NCBI GenBank assembly: GCA_021464525.1
Contig: JADRCO010000195.1
Coordinates: 1 to 44,158 of the forward strand
Source of the DNA: Rhizophagus sp. LPA8_4_AMF
Lineage: Eukaryota; Glomeromycota; Glomeromycetes; Glomerales; Glomeraceae
Length of the DNA: 44,158 bases
Reading direction: 5' to 3'
Shown here: piece after piece, positions 20,829 through 32,848 of the stretch
Position numbering within the stretch: position 1 is the first letter of the stretch
Layout of the letters: the number at the start of each line of letters is the position of its first letter
Notes under the pieces: generated by a model
The model's database searches: none
What the model saw: the letters and a program-made list of their open reading frames with translations, nothing else
Told to the model about the DNA's origin: nothing
Program-made: the position numbers and the translations under genes

Positions 20829-23800
20829 ATGATTTCCGAAGGTAAATTATTTACTTTTATGTAACTTTGATTAAGAATTTTATCCAAATTAAAATTTAAC
20901 ACGTTTTTTCTTAATTATAAAATCCGCAGTAACGATTCATCAGACCTATAAATACATCGAATCTAACCAAATTCAAGCAGTCTATAAATTTCCAATTCTT
21001 AATTCTTCAACGATTTGTAACTTTGAAGCAAAAATTGATGATGAACGAAAAATTAAAGGAATTGTTAAAGAAGTTGACCAGGCAACTAAAGAATATGAAG
21101 ATGCTATTAAAGTATTTAATTATTTATTTTTTAAATTTCCGATTTTTTTTTTACGTAATTAATTAATTACATGTTGTTTTATAAAATATAATTTAAAGGA
21201 AGGAAATGTTGCTCTTACAATCGATGACCAACTGCCTGATGTTTTTCAATGTTTTGTCGGCACAATATCCTCCGGTCAAACTATCGAAATTAAATTAACT
21301 TATGTTTCCGAACTTCGACAAAACACTGAATCTGAAGGAATTCGATTCATTCTTCCAACAGCAATTGCACAAAAATATAATTATTATTCTTTGGAAAAAA
21401 ATTCTGAAGTTGATTTTGAAAATAATCATTTAAGTGAATTTGATTCGGAAAATTGTAAGATAGAAATATCTGTGACTTGTAGAATGACTGAAGTTATAAC
21501 TAGTGTTGAATCTCCTACTCATTCTACTAAATCGGCATTAAACGTTGGTGATGCTAAATTGACTAAAGTTGAATTAAATGAAAAAATTAGTTATTTGGAA
21601 AAGGATTTCGTGCTCGTGTTTTCAAGTCAAGGATTAGATAAACCAAGGTAAAGCATATATATGGTTAATTTGGTTTTATGAGATATATATATATATATAA
21701 ATTCATATCCGTTCAATTTTTTTTACAGAGCATTTGTTGAATATAATCCAAAGACCGGTACGAATTGTGTTATGCTCACCTTGGTACCACAATGTATACC
21801 TTATATTGGCCAATCAGAATTTATTTTCATCGTTGACATGTAAGTAAAACTACTGTAATTTGTTAAATTTATAGCTTAATTATATATTTTACTCAATTAT
21901 TTATCTATTTTTTAAAAATTTTTAATAATCGTTAATAGCTCATTAGATTCGCAAACATTAAGTCATATTCTAAAAGCGTTAGAATTAGCCCTTTATTCGC
22001 TTCCTGAAGATTCCCTTTTCAATTTAATCTCACAAAACTCATCTCTTTTCCCCGAAAAAAGTCAGAAATATTCACAATCAACATTTACCGCAGCACTTGA
22101 ATTCATTCAAAATATATCTCAACAAAATATTTTTAATGAATTTAATTTATATTCTACACTTGAATCAATATTTAACGCGTTAACAAATAATTCAACAAAA
22201 ATATTTTATTTAACGAATTCATATTCAATTACTAAACAATATGAACAAATCAAGGAATTATTACATAATCAAAAAATGGTTAATGAAAATTTTAATTTTT
22301 TCTCTTTATTTATTGGTGATGAAAATAGTAATAATGATATTTATAATTATTTTGATTTATTAACAAAATTAGGAAGAGGTTATTCAACTTTTACTAATTT
22401 TAATGATAAGTTTGAAAAAAAATTAATATCAATCATAAAAAATTCTTTAGAAATACCATTAAGTAATTATGAAATTAATTGGATAGAAGATGTTGGTGAT
22501 ACTGAATTGTTGGATTATAGTGATGAAAAGGAAATCATTGTATTAGATAATGAAGAAGGGCATAACGGTTATGATGTCGATGATGATGATGCCAATGATG
22601 ATGTCAATGATGATGATGATAATGATGATGATGATAACGAAGATAAAATTGAAGAATCTGATAAAGTACGCAGTCAACTTGGTGATTCAACTTATTTAGC
22701 TCCCGACCTTTCTCACGATAATAATAATCAACGACCTAAAATTTTACAAGCTCCTTCAGCAATTCCTTTAATTTATAACAAACACAATGCCATAGTATAC
22801 GCTCTTTTAACTAAAGGAATTAAACCTTCCAAAACTTTACATGTAAAAGCTCAATCCCAACAAGGTTTGGTTCAATTTAACGTACCGTTAGATTCTCACG
22901 TTCTTAAAGGGAAAATTATTCATACTTTGGCTGCGAGAAAATTTATTGATTTTGAAGAAAACAATTTAAATAATTTTAAAGGAAAGTCTGTTGATTCAGA
23001 TTTAAAAGTTAAGGATAAAATTATATCGTTATGTAAAACGTATAATTTAATTTCTACTTACACTAGGTGAGTCGATTTTTTTTTAATTTGAAAAAAAAAA
23101 AAAAAATTTTTTAAAAAAAAAATCTTACCTGATTTTCTTTTTTCCATCGATTTCAGTTTTTTGGCGATTAATAAATGGAGTGAAATTTTCTCTTCAAAGA
23201 CACCATCAGATATTAATAACACACCAATTTCAATTTATCACAATAATAAGCCAAATAATAATTCATTCGCGTATTTTAAAGATTTTACGAAAAGAATTTT
23301 TTCACCTTCATATACACCATCAACGGCATCATCCGAATTATGTAATTTAAGCATAAATTCCAATTGTATATTATCAAGATATACAGGAAATTTAACATAT
23401 TATACATCAAACTTACTTACAAATCCGGTAACATTTATAAAAAATGGGATAGACGACGTAATTGATAGATATTCATACGAAACCTTAACATTAGGTATAA
23501 AGCACAAACATCCAATCTATTATTTAGGTAATGGATTAATTATGTATGGAACAGTAGTATATAGAATTGTTAGAAAATTTGAGCAATTTCCTGTATTTGG
23601 AGGATTATTTGTTGGACCAGTAGTAAGATTTATTGATGATTCAATTTTAAATAATATAAGATTAGGAAGAACGAAATTTGAATTGGAAGAATTAAGTCCT
23701 GAAGAATTTGATAAACATTTTAGGGAAAATATTTTTGAATCACATGAAGGAATGATTAATCCTATAATCGTTCATGTTGAAACATTATTTAATTTTTTAA

Positions 23801-24141
23801 AATTATTTTCTTTTGATGGAAAAATTTTAGAAGAGAACAAATTTTATGAATTTTTTGGTAAAGATAAAAATCAGATCAAATTAAATGATGATGATGATAA
23901 AGTTGATAATGATAATGAGGAGATAGAAAAAGAATGTTTATTAATTGCGATTTCTTTGGCTTATTTTGAAATTATTTTATGGAAAGAATTTAAAGAAGAG
24001 AGTATAATGTTTTATAATAAATCAGAAAGATCTTTAAGAAAGATGATGAAAGTTAAAGAAGGAGAAGATTTAGATTTGGATGAGAAATATAATGAATTAT
24101 TAGGAAAAGCAAGAGAATTGATAAATAATTGGTTCGATTAA
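20829..24141 (+). CDS. VIT and von Willebrand A domain protein (5' end uncertain)
   Basis: Six visible exons: (20829)-20841, 20930-21111, 21199-21647, 21729-21839, 21939-23066 and 23157-24141, giving 955 residues if the ATG at 20,829 is used. All joins keep frame. The VIT domain shows in VTIHQTYKYIES, AVYKFPI, CNFEAKIDD, KEVDQATKEYEDAIKEGNVAL and GTISSGQTIEIKLTY. The vWA part starts at EFIFIVD and includes ALYSLPEDSLFNL. Its metal site looks degenerate: DISLD where DxSxS is expected, and LTNS where LTDG is usual. An acidic Asp/Asn linker (encoded at 22,571-22,640) and a C-terminal region with IIHTLAARKF and SLCKTYNLISTYTSF, typical of the long VIT-vWA family (as in inter-alpha-inhibitor heavy chains and PARP4), follow. 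The VIT domain lacks its first strand, so at least one upstream exon is missing, unrecognised or lost. Likely a cytoplasmic binding or scaffold protein; function not known. Confidence 0.75.
22571..22640 (+). repeat. GAT microsatellite coding an acidic linker
   Basis: GATGAT-type repeats with a few AAT, GCC and GTC interruptions encode a run of Asp with Asn between the vWA domain and the C-terminal part of the VIT protein. Repeat number is likely variable between strains. Confidence 0.75.
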
Positions 24142-25342
24142 AACATCTAAAAAAAAGATGTATTACAAGAAAGATATTTTATTATATTATTATTATTATT
24201 ATTAGTATTAGTATAATTTATAATTATATTATATATATATATATTTTTATAAATAAAATAAATTTATTTAATCGAAACTTATCGAAACTTATCGAACAAT
24301 TAATTGAATTTGATACGAGTTCTATTTTGATCGGCGTCATGAGCGTCGTCATTGTTTAAATGAAATAAATGAAAAAAGTCTTATGATATCTGACAAATCT
24401 TCCTTAATGTAGTAACTGCGGTCTCATATTCCAATTTATTTCCTATTCTTTCCTATTTACAAAATGGAGACACGCATAGTTGCCAAGATTTCATCATTTA
24501 TGAAAAGATGTTAACCACTTTGTTATTAACCATAAAAAAGAGATCATACCCCATGACAGAATTAGTTCAGCGTCAATCATTTACTTAATTTAGCATATTA
24601 TTTTAATTAAGAAAAAAAACAATTGCTACGCATAATAAAAAAAATCCTTTATTTCGTCCTAATTCCGAAAAAAAAGGGGTTAATATAATTAATTTATTGT
24701 AAAAAAAAACTGTAATTGAAAAAAACAGACTTTTTAACTAATCAATATTGAAACCCTTTTTTAGGTAAATTGCAAATCAAAAAACATTTTTCATTTAAAA
24801 CATTAAAGGAAACAATATTAAGAAATATATATAATTACATATATGTATATATATGTAAGTATGTATACATTTATGTAATTTTATAATATAAATAATGTAC
24901 AGTATAAACAATTTATTTTAAGCATTTACATTTTAGTCATAATTGTGTTTGATAAAATAAGTAATTAATTGTTTAATTATATTATTTTTACTTTGTTGAG
25001 TCATAAATGTTTGTTAAGAAAATCAATAAACCTTTAAAAGTAAAACGTAATGAAGTAAAACCTGTACCAAATTTGTAATCTTGTAACATTTATAATATGG
25101 CCCCTGTTTATAGAATCCCAAATTTAAAGATTTTATTTTAAAATGACATATGATCAGGGAAATACCTTATACTAAAAAGGCAACAATTTCTTTTATCGCG
25201 GTAAAAAAACTTTTATTTTTTGATAGGATTTAATCGAATTTTCTATAAATACCTCTCATAATACCTTTTTAAATTTTAAATACAACCCAATTTTCTTTTT
25301 TTTTTTTAAAAAAAAAGGAACCCGTCTTAAATAATTTAAATA
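24142..25342. other. Gene-free intergenic region
   Basis: AT-rich sequence between the VIT and SPRY genes. It holds TTATTATTATTA and ATATATAT runs (about 24,185-24,245), a tandem ATCGAAACTT (about 24,270-24,295) and an alternating TATATGTATATA tract near 24,835-24,870. No gene, RNA or element is recognised. Confidence 0.5.
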
Positions 25343-26430
25343 ATGGTTTTTCTACCTTCATATCTAAAAGATTCTCCATTTAATAAAAATTCAGTCGACT
25401 TACCTACAAGGTGGAATACATCTGATTCAAACGATAATTTACAAGTTATTGGAGATAAAGGATTAAAAGTTTTATATATAGGTATAAAAAATAATTTATT
25501 TTTTTATGTCTTTTTTTGTTTCAATCGATCTAAAATAAAATAAAATAAAATTTCTTTATATATAAATTTCAGGACCTGGCCAAAATGACGCCGATGCTGC
25601 ATCCATTCGAACTAACCATTCGATACCAAGTGAAGTCGGATTATATTATTTTGAAGTCAGTGTAATAGATGCTGGGGAGTCTGGGTAAAATATTTTAAAA
25701 CGTTATACAACGAGTCAACGACTTTCTTTTTTAATATAAATTTCGAATCTCTAATTTCATTTTTATTTTTTTTTTCAGCTATATTGGTATCGGATTTGGA
25801 GTTCATAATGCATTTCTTTCGAAATTACCTGGTAAAATAACAAAAAAAAATCTTTTACTTTGGTAAACCTTTTTTTTTTAAAAAAAAAAAAAAAATCAAA
25901 ACAAAAGACTTTCTTATTTATTAGGGTGGGAACCAAATACATTTGGCTACCATGGTGATGATGGAAAGAAATTTCGATCATCTTCAAGTAAGGGACATAA
26001 TTATGGTCCACCTTTCACAACTTGGGACACAATTGGTTGTGGAATAAATTTTTTCAATAAAACTGCATTTTACACTAAGAATGGTATATGTTTAGGTAAT
26101 ATTATTTTATCAAATTTATTAATTTCAATACGGAATAAACCAAAAATTTTTTTTTATTTTAAAAAAAAAACCAGGGGAGGCATTTAATGAGATCACTTTA
26201 AGTGATTATTACCCTATGATTGGTTTGTGTACTAAGAATGAATGCATTGAAGTAAATTTCGGGGAAAACCCATTTGTATTCAATATTGAAGAATATGCAA
26301 AGGTAACTTTCAAAAAGATGTACTATTATTTATTTATTATGTATTATATTTTAAAAACTTTTTTATATTGTAAAACTATCAAAAATAGATAATATTTAAG
26401 GATGGCGAAAGAAGACGCATAAAAATATGA
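25343..26430 (+). CDS. SPRY (B30.2-like) domain protein of RanBPM type, short form
   Basis: Predicted 214-residue protein from exons 25343-25481, 25573-25684, 25779-25831, 25925-26095, 26175-26302 and 26389-26430; every join keeps frame. The N-terminus (MVFLPSYLKDSPF, then LPTRWNTSD) precedes a SPRY domain with the hallmark string of RanBP9/RanBP10-type SPRY domains: YYFEVSVIDAG, GYIGIGFG, LPGWEPNTFGYHGDDGK, YGPPFTTWDTIGCGI, AFYTKNG, YPMIGL and VNFGENPFVF. SPRY domains bind peptide ligands; RanBPM-type proteins are subunits of the CTLH/GID ubiquitin ligase. The LisH, CTLH and CRA domains of full-length members are not seen: the last exon adds only about 13 basic residues (..KDGERRRIKI) and a stop. 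Without splicing at 26,302 the frame would end soon as well. It may be a stand-alone SPRY protein, common in these fungi, or a gene with a lost 3' part. Confidence 0.8.
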
Positions 26431-28097
26431 CGTATACGTACGATAATCTAAATCTCACATAAAATTCTTTCGAGACTTCTTGGCAATTTATACCACATTT
26501 GTTTATATTTTAAAATCATCATGAAAGAGAAAAGAATGCATTTTACATTTTAATCGGACATTAATACAAAAACTTTTTTTTATTTTATTTTTTTTTTTTT
26601 ACTTTAGAATTTTTTATTTTTTTTTTTCTTTGTAATATTTTAAAAAAAAAAATGTAATTTTAGAATTTTAGTTTATAATTAATTTGTAAAATATCACATG
26701 ATAAAAATAAAACGATTAACTAAAAATTAATTTTATAAAACCATAAAAAATACGTGTGATTATTTCATTTGAATGATTTGATCGTCCCTGTGCTTTCAAA
26801 TAAACTGTTTCGGTTATAGTTTGATTTCTTTGATTTCTTAAATTTTTTTTCCCCTGCATTTAAATAACATGAGAAAGTGATAGCACCATGTTACTCTTTT
26901 TTTAAATAACCTAAATTGGTAGCTCTATAAGCTGATATTTAATAAAAAAAAAAGTAAAAAAAAAATTGTTTTAAAGAAGAAATACTGCTAGCTACTTGTG
27001 TTTGTGACTAGAACAAGCTGACTTCCGGGGTATCATCATCTGATAAATTACCAGAATTACGAAAATTCCTAATATGGAAATGCGGCCCCTTATTTACATT
27101 TTTTATCACATTAGCCAGCAAATCTGTAAGGTTATCCATTATAGGAGAATCACTTACACGACTGACACAAGACCGACAACAAAATCTCGACAATCCAAAA
27201 TGTCGATTCCGATAAGTTGATTATCCTAACATTTTTTTAGAACAAAATTTATATCGCAATAAATCATTTATTATAAACTATGTTTTATTTCTACATTTTG
27301 TTTAATGTTGCATATATTGACATATACAGTATATTGATATTATTAATTCGTAACTATATTGTAAAAGCTATTATTACCAATTCTTTATAATAAACTAATA
27401 ATTTTTTTTATTCACTAAATTAAAAAACTACATTTTTTTTTGAATGTTCTACGCATAAATTCGCTAAATAAGTAATTACAAAAAATTATAAATATATAAC
27501 ACTTCGAATTTGTCATATTTTATTATTATTAATTGATATTATAGAACACATATTATTATATTTACATAATAATGATTTGTCGAGAATTAGGGTTGTCGAG
27601 ATTTTGTTGTCGGTCTCGTATTAGTCGTGCAAGTGATTTTCGAGATTTCATACTGGAACCGAAATTTCGTTATATCGGAATAAATTAATATTTAAAGTAT
27701 ATATTTAATATTAATATAGTCAAACTTTACAAATTATTAACGCATACAGGTAATATTAAGAATGGTCAAATATAGTCGTAAATATACGACATAAAACTGA
27801 CATAATTTTTAAAATGTTAATACGTTCAGTAAAATCTCATGATATAAAATGTAAACAGCACATGTATATGACAAAAAATTGAATCTATTTTTTCTCATTA
27901 TATAAAATAGTACTACGGTCCTATCACAGAGGATTTTCTAAGAAGTGCACCATGCTCTACTCGTAAATTACGCATATCATCATGCACTACTATCATCTTC
28001 ATACCATCACCATCACAACGCCACACCACACTTCATCACCACAACCACAATCACCATGAGATTAGGGTGGGAAGGAATTAGGATAAGGAAGCAATTA
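26431..28097. other. Gene-free region with inverted repeat and CATCACCA-rich tract
   Basis: No gene is supported. Poly-T/poly-A stretches dominate to about 26,660. A C/A-rich stretch with many CATCACCA/CACCACA motifs lies at about 27,975-28,055, and its composition switches at about 28,056 to purine-rich sequence. The 61-codon open frame at 27,008-27,193 (-) overlaps an inverted-repeat arm and has no known domain. Confidence 0.45.
27151..27635. repeat. Inverted repeat pair, 46-base arms
   Basis: The left arm 27,151-27,196 (CACTTACACGACTGACACAA...) and the right arm 27,590-27,635 (read inverted CACTTGCACGACTAATACGA...) match at about 41 of 46 positions. Both contain a shared 19-base GACCGACAACAAAATCTCG core. 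The roughly 390 bases between are AT-rich and non-coding. It is probably a non-autonomous DNA element or a large hairpin; the true ends are not clear. Confidence 0.6.
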
Positions 28098-28570
28098 CAG
28101 TGACACCTCTCTAAGTGCACCCTCTATAAGTGCACGCACTATATAAATTCTCTTTAAGTGCACGGTAGGCCTGGTCCCAACTTATATGAGCTCTTAATAT
28201 TTTACTCTCAATAAATGCACACCCTTTCTAAGTGCACATTCTACTATTTTTTTACTATGGTCCCAAGGGGGGTGCACTTAGAGAGGTGTCACTGTATTAG
28301 GGTAAAGGATCAAGATAAAGGAAGAAGTAGTACTAGCGAGGTGAGGGGTTAGAAGAATTAGCTTAAGAGGTTAGGTAAGGTAAGAGAATTAGGGTATGAA
28401 AGGAGATAAAGGTTAGGTAAGAGAAGGAAATTAAGGGAAGGGATTAGCGTAATAGGGAAAGATTTAGGAAAAATTTAGAGTAAAGTAAAGGGCAAAGGGA
28501 TTATGGACTTATGGTTAGTGAAGGAAGATTAAAGTAAGGTTATAGATACTTAAGAGTGATAAAGTAAAAT
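28056..28570 (+). repeat. Purine-rich, strand-asymmetric tract with GGTTAGG-like motifs
   Basis: The + strand is rich in A and G with very little C: ATTAGGGT, GGTTAGGTAAGG, AATTAGGGTATG and similar degenerate repeats. A MITE is inserted in it at 28,098-28,294. Some words equal the TTAGGG telomere unit, but they are scattered and not tandem. No coding potential is seen. Confidence 0.55.
28098..28294. mobile_element. Pogo-like MITE with perfect terminal inverted repeats, 197 bases
   Basis: The ends are a perfect 23-base inverted repeat starting CAGTGACACCTCTCTAAGTG, and with the flanking TA duplications (28,096-28,097 and 28,295-28,296) the match is 25 of 25. GTGCAC/AAGTGCAC motifs repeat inside the element. 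Perfect ends and a clear TA duplication suggest recent insertion. CAGTG ends with TA target sites fit pogo/Tigger-type Tc1/mariner elements. No coding capacity. Confidence 0.85.
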
Positions 28571-31500
28571 GGATTGTAATTGTTATAAGATGGACTTAAA
28601 CGTATTATCTATAGAAGTTTACGATATAAATAACAATAATTCAAGTGCAAGCAAAAATTCTGAAAATGCAAAATATGTTTGCTTTATTCACGTTAGATCA
28701 ATTTCGTATTACGTAAATTCAACAATATTATTTCCTTGTAGTTAAACCGACGAAAACATAAATTCCGTGAATCACGTGATTATACCATTTTTTTGGTTTT
28801 TCACGCAGTAAATTGATTTGATTCATTTTTTGTTTATTAACTTTGGCCCAAATTAAGTTAATGAATTTGATGATTTTAATTCCAGTCGAAATACGCTAAA
28901 TCCGGTCAGAATTAAAAATCGCATCAAACCACACTTTTTGTTTAAAGTGTACAATATTAACGTACGAACTGGTCCGAGTTTAGGAGTTATGAACTTGCAC
29001 GTGATAGCGTTTACATTAAATTAATAAAAGCACGAACTATAAATAGAGAATCAAATAAAAAAAATCAAAGATTACCAATAAGTATCATTTGACTCGTAGC
29101 GCCGGCCAGAATTATAAATAATGCTAACGCGTTCAAACGATCAGAAGCAGTTTAATTTTACTAAACGAGAATTTGTTTAATACATTTATTATTTCTTTTC
29201 CTTTCATGTAGTAAGCAAGGATTTTTTTTAGTGGCCCTTTATTATTGATCTTAAAATGCTTATTACTTTAGTAGGACTACTAGTTTTCGATTCCTAAAAA
29301 AAAAGTAAAAAATATAATAAATACTTAATTTATAAACTATTGAGTACCGTATTTGATTGGTATTAAGCTCCCCCGCATTTATTGACATCTTTTTCTTATT
29401 GTCCAATTTTATTAATAAAATTTTCTGATCCATTGAGTTAAGTGTTCGCTAAAATAAGAATTTTTATTCATTATTAAAGAAAAAAAGATTATAATTAATT
29501 TAGGAAAATTTTATTGGTATGGAACTACGGATACAAATCAAAAAGATACTTATAATTGAATGAATCTGTTCATTTTGGCACTTGCATATTTTAATACAAA
29601 TCATTACTGGTACATATTATATTATATACTCGTACAAAAAAAAATAATGTAAGTTTTAAGAAAATAAAGTTTATGAATTTATGTAATTTTAAAAAGCAAT
29701 TATTTACAAAAATTTAAAAAAGCAGTTATGTAAAATTTCCATTCAGATTGGGATAAAAATAACTCGGAAAAAAAGGAAGAGGAATTGAATGTTTCACATG
29801 ATCCAGGAACTTGGATTCGGGAATTGGAGTTTCGAGAAATGATCCAGTTCAGGATTTGGACATTCGGAATTGACTTCAGGAAATGATATATTCAGGAAAA
29901 TGACATTCGAGAAATCGTAATGTAACCGTGATTGTCACCTTTAATTTTCACCGGTATCAAATTAAATAATTAACTGCACATATAAACCATATAAACCGTA
30001 TAAACAGCTATTCATACAAATCAAGATATTTTTCTAAGGTCAAAAAGTTAGGATGGTTTTAAAAATGTTGTAATCTTCTAACGTAACCATCCGGATACAG
30101 AAATTATAAATTTTTTTTTTGATTTGTGTTCAGAATATTATAACATCTTTCTCGGTATTTTGCTGGAATATTCTTGATCCTGATCAAAACATTCTTTTCG
30201 TATTGAATAAGATATAAACTGTTTTTTATAAATTCTTTCTGATAGAAAATAATTTAGAACTAAAAAATAAACAAAAATTATATTTAAATAAGAAATTGTT
30301 TTAAAAATAGTACACATCCATTCCACATAATCTGTTGGATAATCGTATCATTAAGTGCACAGCCTATCAGAATAAAGAGCAAAAAGTTATTAGAAGCATA
30401 TGTTCACGTGAAAGAAAATTATTTTGCTTAAAAAAAACAAATTCGTAACTAAAAAAAAAAAGTCATTTGCTCGTGACGTTCATTAATTATATTTGTTAAG
30501 AGATTCATTTGTCTAATTTCATTACACCTATTCTAAGTTTTTTTTTATTACATTTAAAAAATTTTATTTGTAAGTTGTTTTTAGATATAAACCGAATATT
30601 TTTAACCGGATTTTATTACGGGTGAAAACCGCGATATCAAAAAAAGAGGATCGAAAACATAAACTCATCTGCTACAGTGATCAGTAGGTATCAAACGATT
30701 GCTATGATTATTTTTATTTAAATTAATACTAAATTGAATACAAATAAATGAATATAAATAAAACGTAATATTTACTTTTTTTAAAAAAAATTAAATAGTT
30801 CTGAATTGATTTCAATTTTTTCTTTCAGAAATTTTTTTTTTTTTTTTCAGACTTTTCTTTTTTAATATCAAAAAAGATATTCACTCAAAATTAAAAATTT
30901 TTACAAAAAAAAAAAAGTTATTTTGCAGGTTCAAAAAGTTAATGAAAAATGAATCCCTAAAAATCTAAAAATGAAAATGATATCTAATAAATTCCTTCAC
31001 TTCCATTTTTCAATAAACCCTCAAATAAATCCAATTCTGATTCAAAATTTATGACACGGTTTTCGGAAAAATTTTCAAAAACAGCTGAATTTTTTAAGAA
31101 AAATAAAAAACCAATTATAATATCATTAATAATATTTTTTTTTTTTTTATAATATTGGTTACATCACTGGTCGAAGTGAAGTGATGTGAATTTGCGACAC
31201 AATACATTTATTCATTTTTATCAAGATTGTGAAATTTCAGTTAAATTTAGTTAAAGCTAACTCCTTATAGAAAAGGAGTATAAATGGCTTATTATAATAA
31301 TCATTTCTGTATTACATATAAGTCCATTGAATATCTATGTATTAATAATTAAACAAAGACATTAGTATATATTACATCATATTTAGGTAACTACTGATCA
31401 ATTGTACGTAAAGTCTCATTGATCGAAAAAAACTGGTTCTTTGAATTACGAATATTATAATCTTGAAGTATTTTTTTTAATTTTTTTCGTAACAAGAACT

Positions 31501-32519
31501 TCGGATAAAGAAAGAGCGAAGATAAGACCAGAAGGACCTCCACTACAGACGATAATAATTGACTTTTGATGCATTGAGCTTCTTATAATTTAATATAAAC
31601 TAAAAGCATATGTCGAATAATAAGCTAATTTTTGCAAATAAGAATTTCATTTTAAAGGTTTAAAAGTTTTTCCGTTATAAAGATTAAGTGGTTTCACAAA
31701 AGCTTTCACTGCATAACAGATAAAGAATTAAAGCTTATTAATATAATTATCATATTTGTGGAACGAGATCTGGAAACTCTATACGTAGGTTTCGGTATAA
31801 AATCCTAAATTGTTGCGTAATAAGTCGGGTAATGTAGTTGTGCAAGAAAATTGTTAAATCGGGTAAAAATAAAATTATTGTTATTTGTTCTATAATTATT
31901 TTGATAGAGAAAAAATTTAGACAAACTGAACCTTTATATAGAGTTACCAAGAAAATTGTTAATCAATTTATTGAACGACAGTTAATTTTATCTAATTTAT
32001 AATTTCTTTACTCAATTATTCTAATTACTATAAATAAAAATTTATGTTGTTAAATTGAAAATATATTTCATAAAAACAGGCTTTTAATAGATTCCATATG
32101 GAGCTAAGGATCCTTTAGAAATAAAAAATAATTAGCCTTTTTAATGACAGTAAATTTTATTGCAAGAAGAAATAATACTAGATTGTGAGAGGATAGTGCT
32201 AATTTAGTTAGAATATTTACAATGAAATTATAGTACATCACATTGCTTATTGCATTTAATTTGATTCATTGTTCATTATTGTTATTGTTTATTGTCCGAA
32301 GGACTTTCTATTGTATGATTTTTGAATTAACCCATGAAATTTTCCTTCCTTCCATCCGCTGATATCACCACCAATTACCCCTGTGTATCACTTTTGTACG
32401 TTATGTATTATTGATGATCATGTGATTATAACGCTTTGGACACCTAACGGTTTCCGTTACCTAGTATAATAGAGTTAAATGTTCATCATCTTCAGAATGA
32501 TGATGCACCCTCCAAGTTT
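28571..32519. other. Four-kilobase gene-free region
   Basis: No gene is supported on either strand. Visible structure: a short imperfect palindrome near 28,868-28,928 (TTGATGATTTTAATTCCAG.. / ..GAATTAAAAATCGCATCAA). A run of related short words lies at 29,790-29,920 (ATTCGGGAATTGGAG, TTCGAGAAATGATCC, TTCAGGAAATGATAT). A possible solitary element end is TACCGTATTTGATTGGTATT at about 29,344, and there are several poly-A/T runs. Short open frames at 30,138-30,326 and 31,750-31,950 (-) have no recognisable domain. Confidence 0.45.
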
Positions 32520-32813
32520 TCATAGCAATGTAGCTTTCTTTAATGGATCCTTATAACATTTCAAATTGTTAGGAAATGAAAATTGCGTTAACTCTTCTAA
32601 CGCCTCTTCTTCAGATTGAAACTTTACCACGTGGAATTCGTTGTTGCCAGTTCATTTAAATTCCATAAGGAGTTCAAACTCTTTGAGGTTTATGTCCACT
32701 TCATTTAGAATCTCTGTTAAAAGTTTGATATATACTTTCGAATCTGGTATGAAGTTTTCCTCTTTATATTTTATCTTGAAGCTGAAACGCACGGGATATT
32801 CCAGTTGGACCAT
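32520..32813 (-). pseudogene. Broken ORF of unknown family
   Basis: Read on the minus strand from the ATG at 32,813, a frame encodes 53 residues (start MVQLEYPVRFSFKIKYKEEN) and meets TGA at 32,654-32,652. The same frame is then open for 43 more codons (TGNNEFHVVKFQSEEEALEE...) to TGA at 32,522-32,520. The charged, amphipathic composition on both sides of the stop looks protein-like. A good acceptor, TGCGTTTCAG, ends at 32,782, so the first part may belong to a spliced gene with the upstream coiled-coil ORF, but I could not join them in frame with a strong donor. It may be a decayed exon of that gene. Confidence 0.3.
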
Positions 32814-32848
32814 TTACAATTTAACCATTTACATCCTTCAATCCCAAT

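Noticed and set aside
27008..27193. 61-codon minus-strand open frame
   Set aside because: It overlaps an arm of an inverted repeat and has no recognisable protein features.
28056..28570. True interstitial telomere array
   Set aside because: TTAGGG-like words are scattered among other purine words and never form a clean tandem run.
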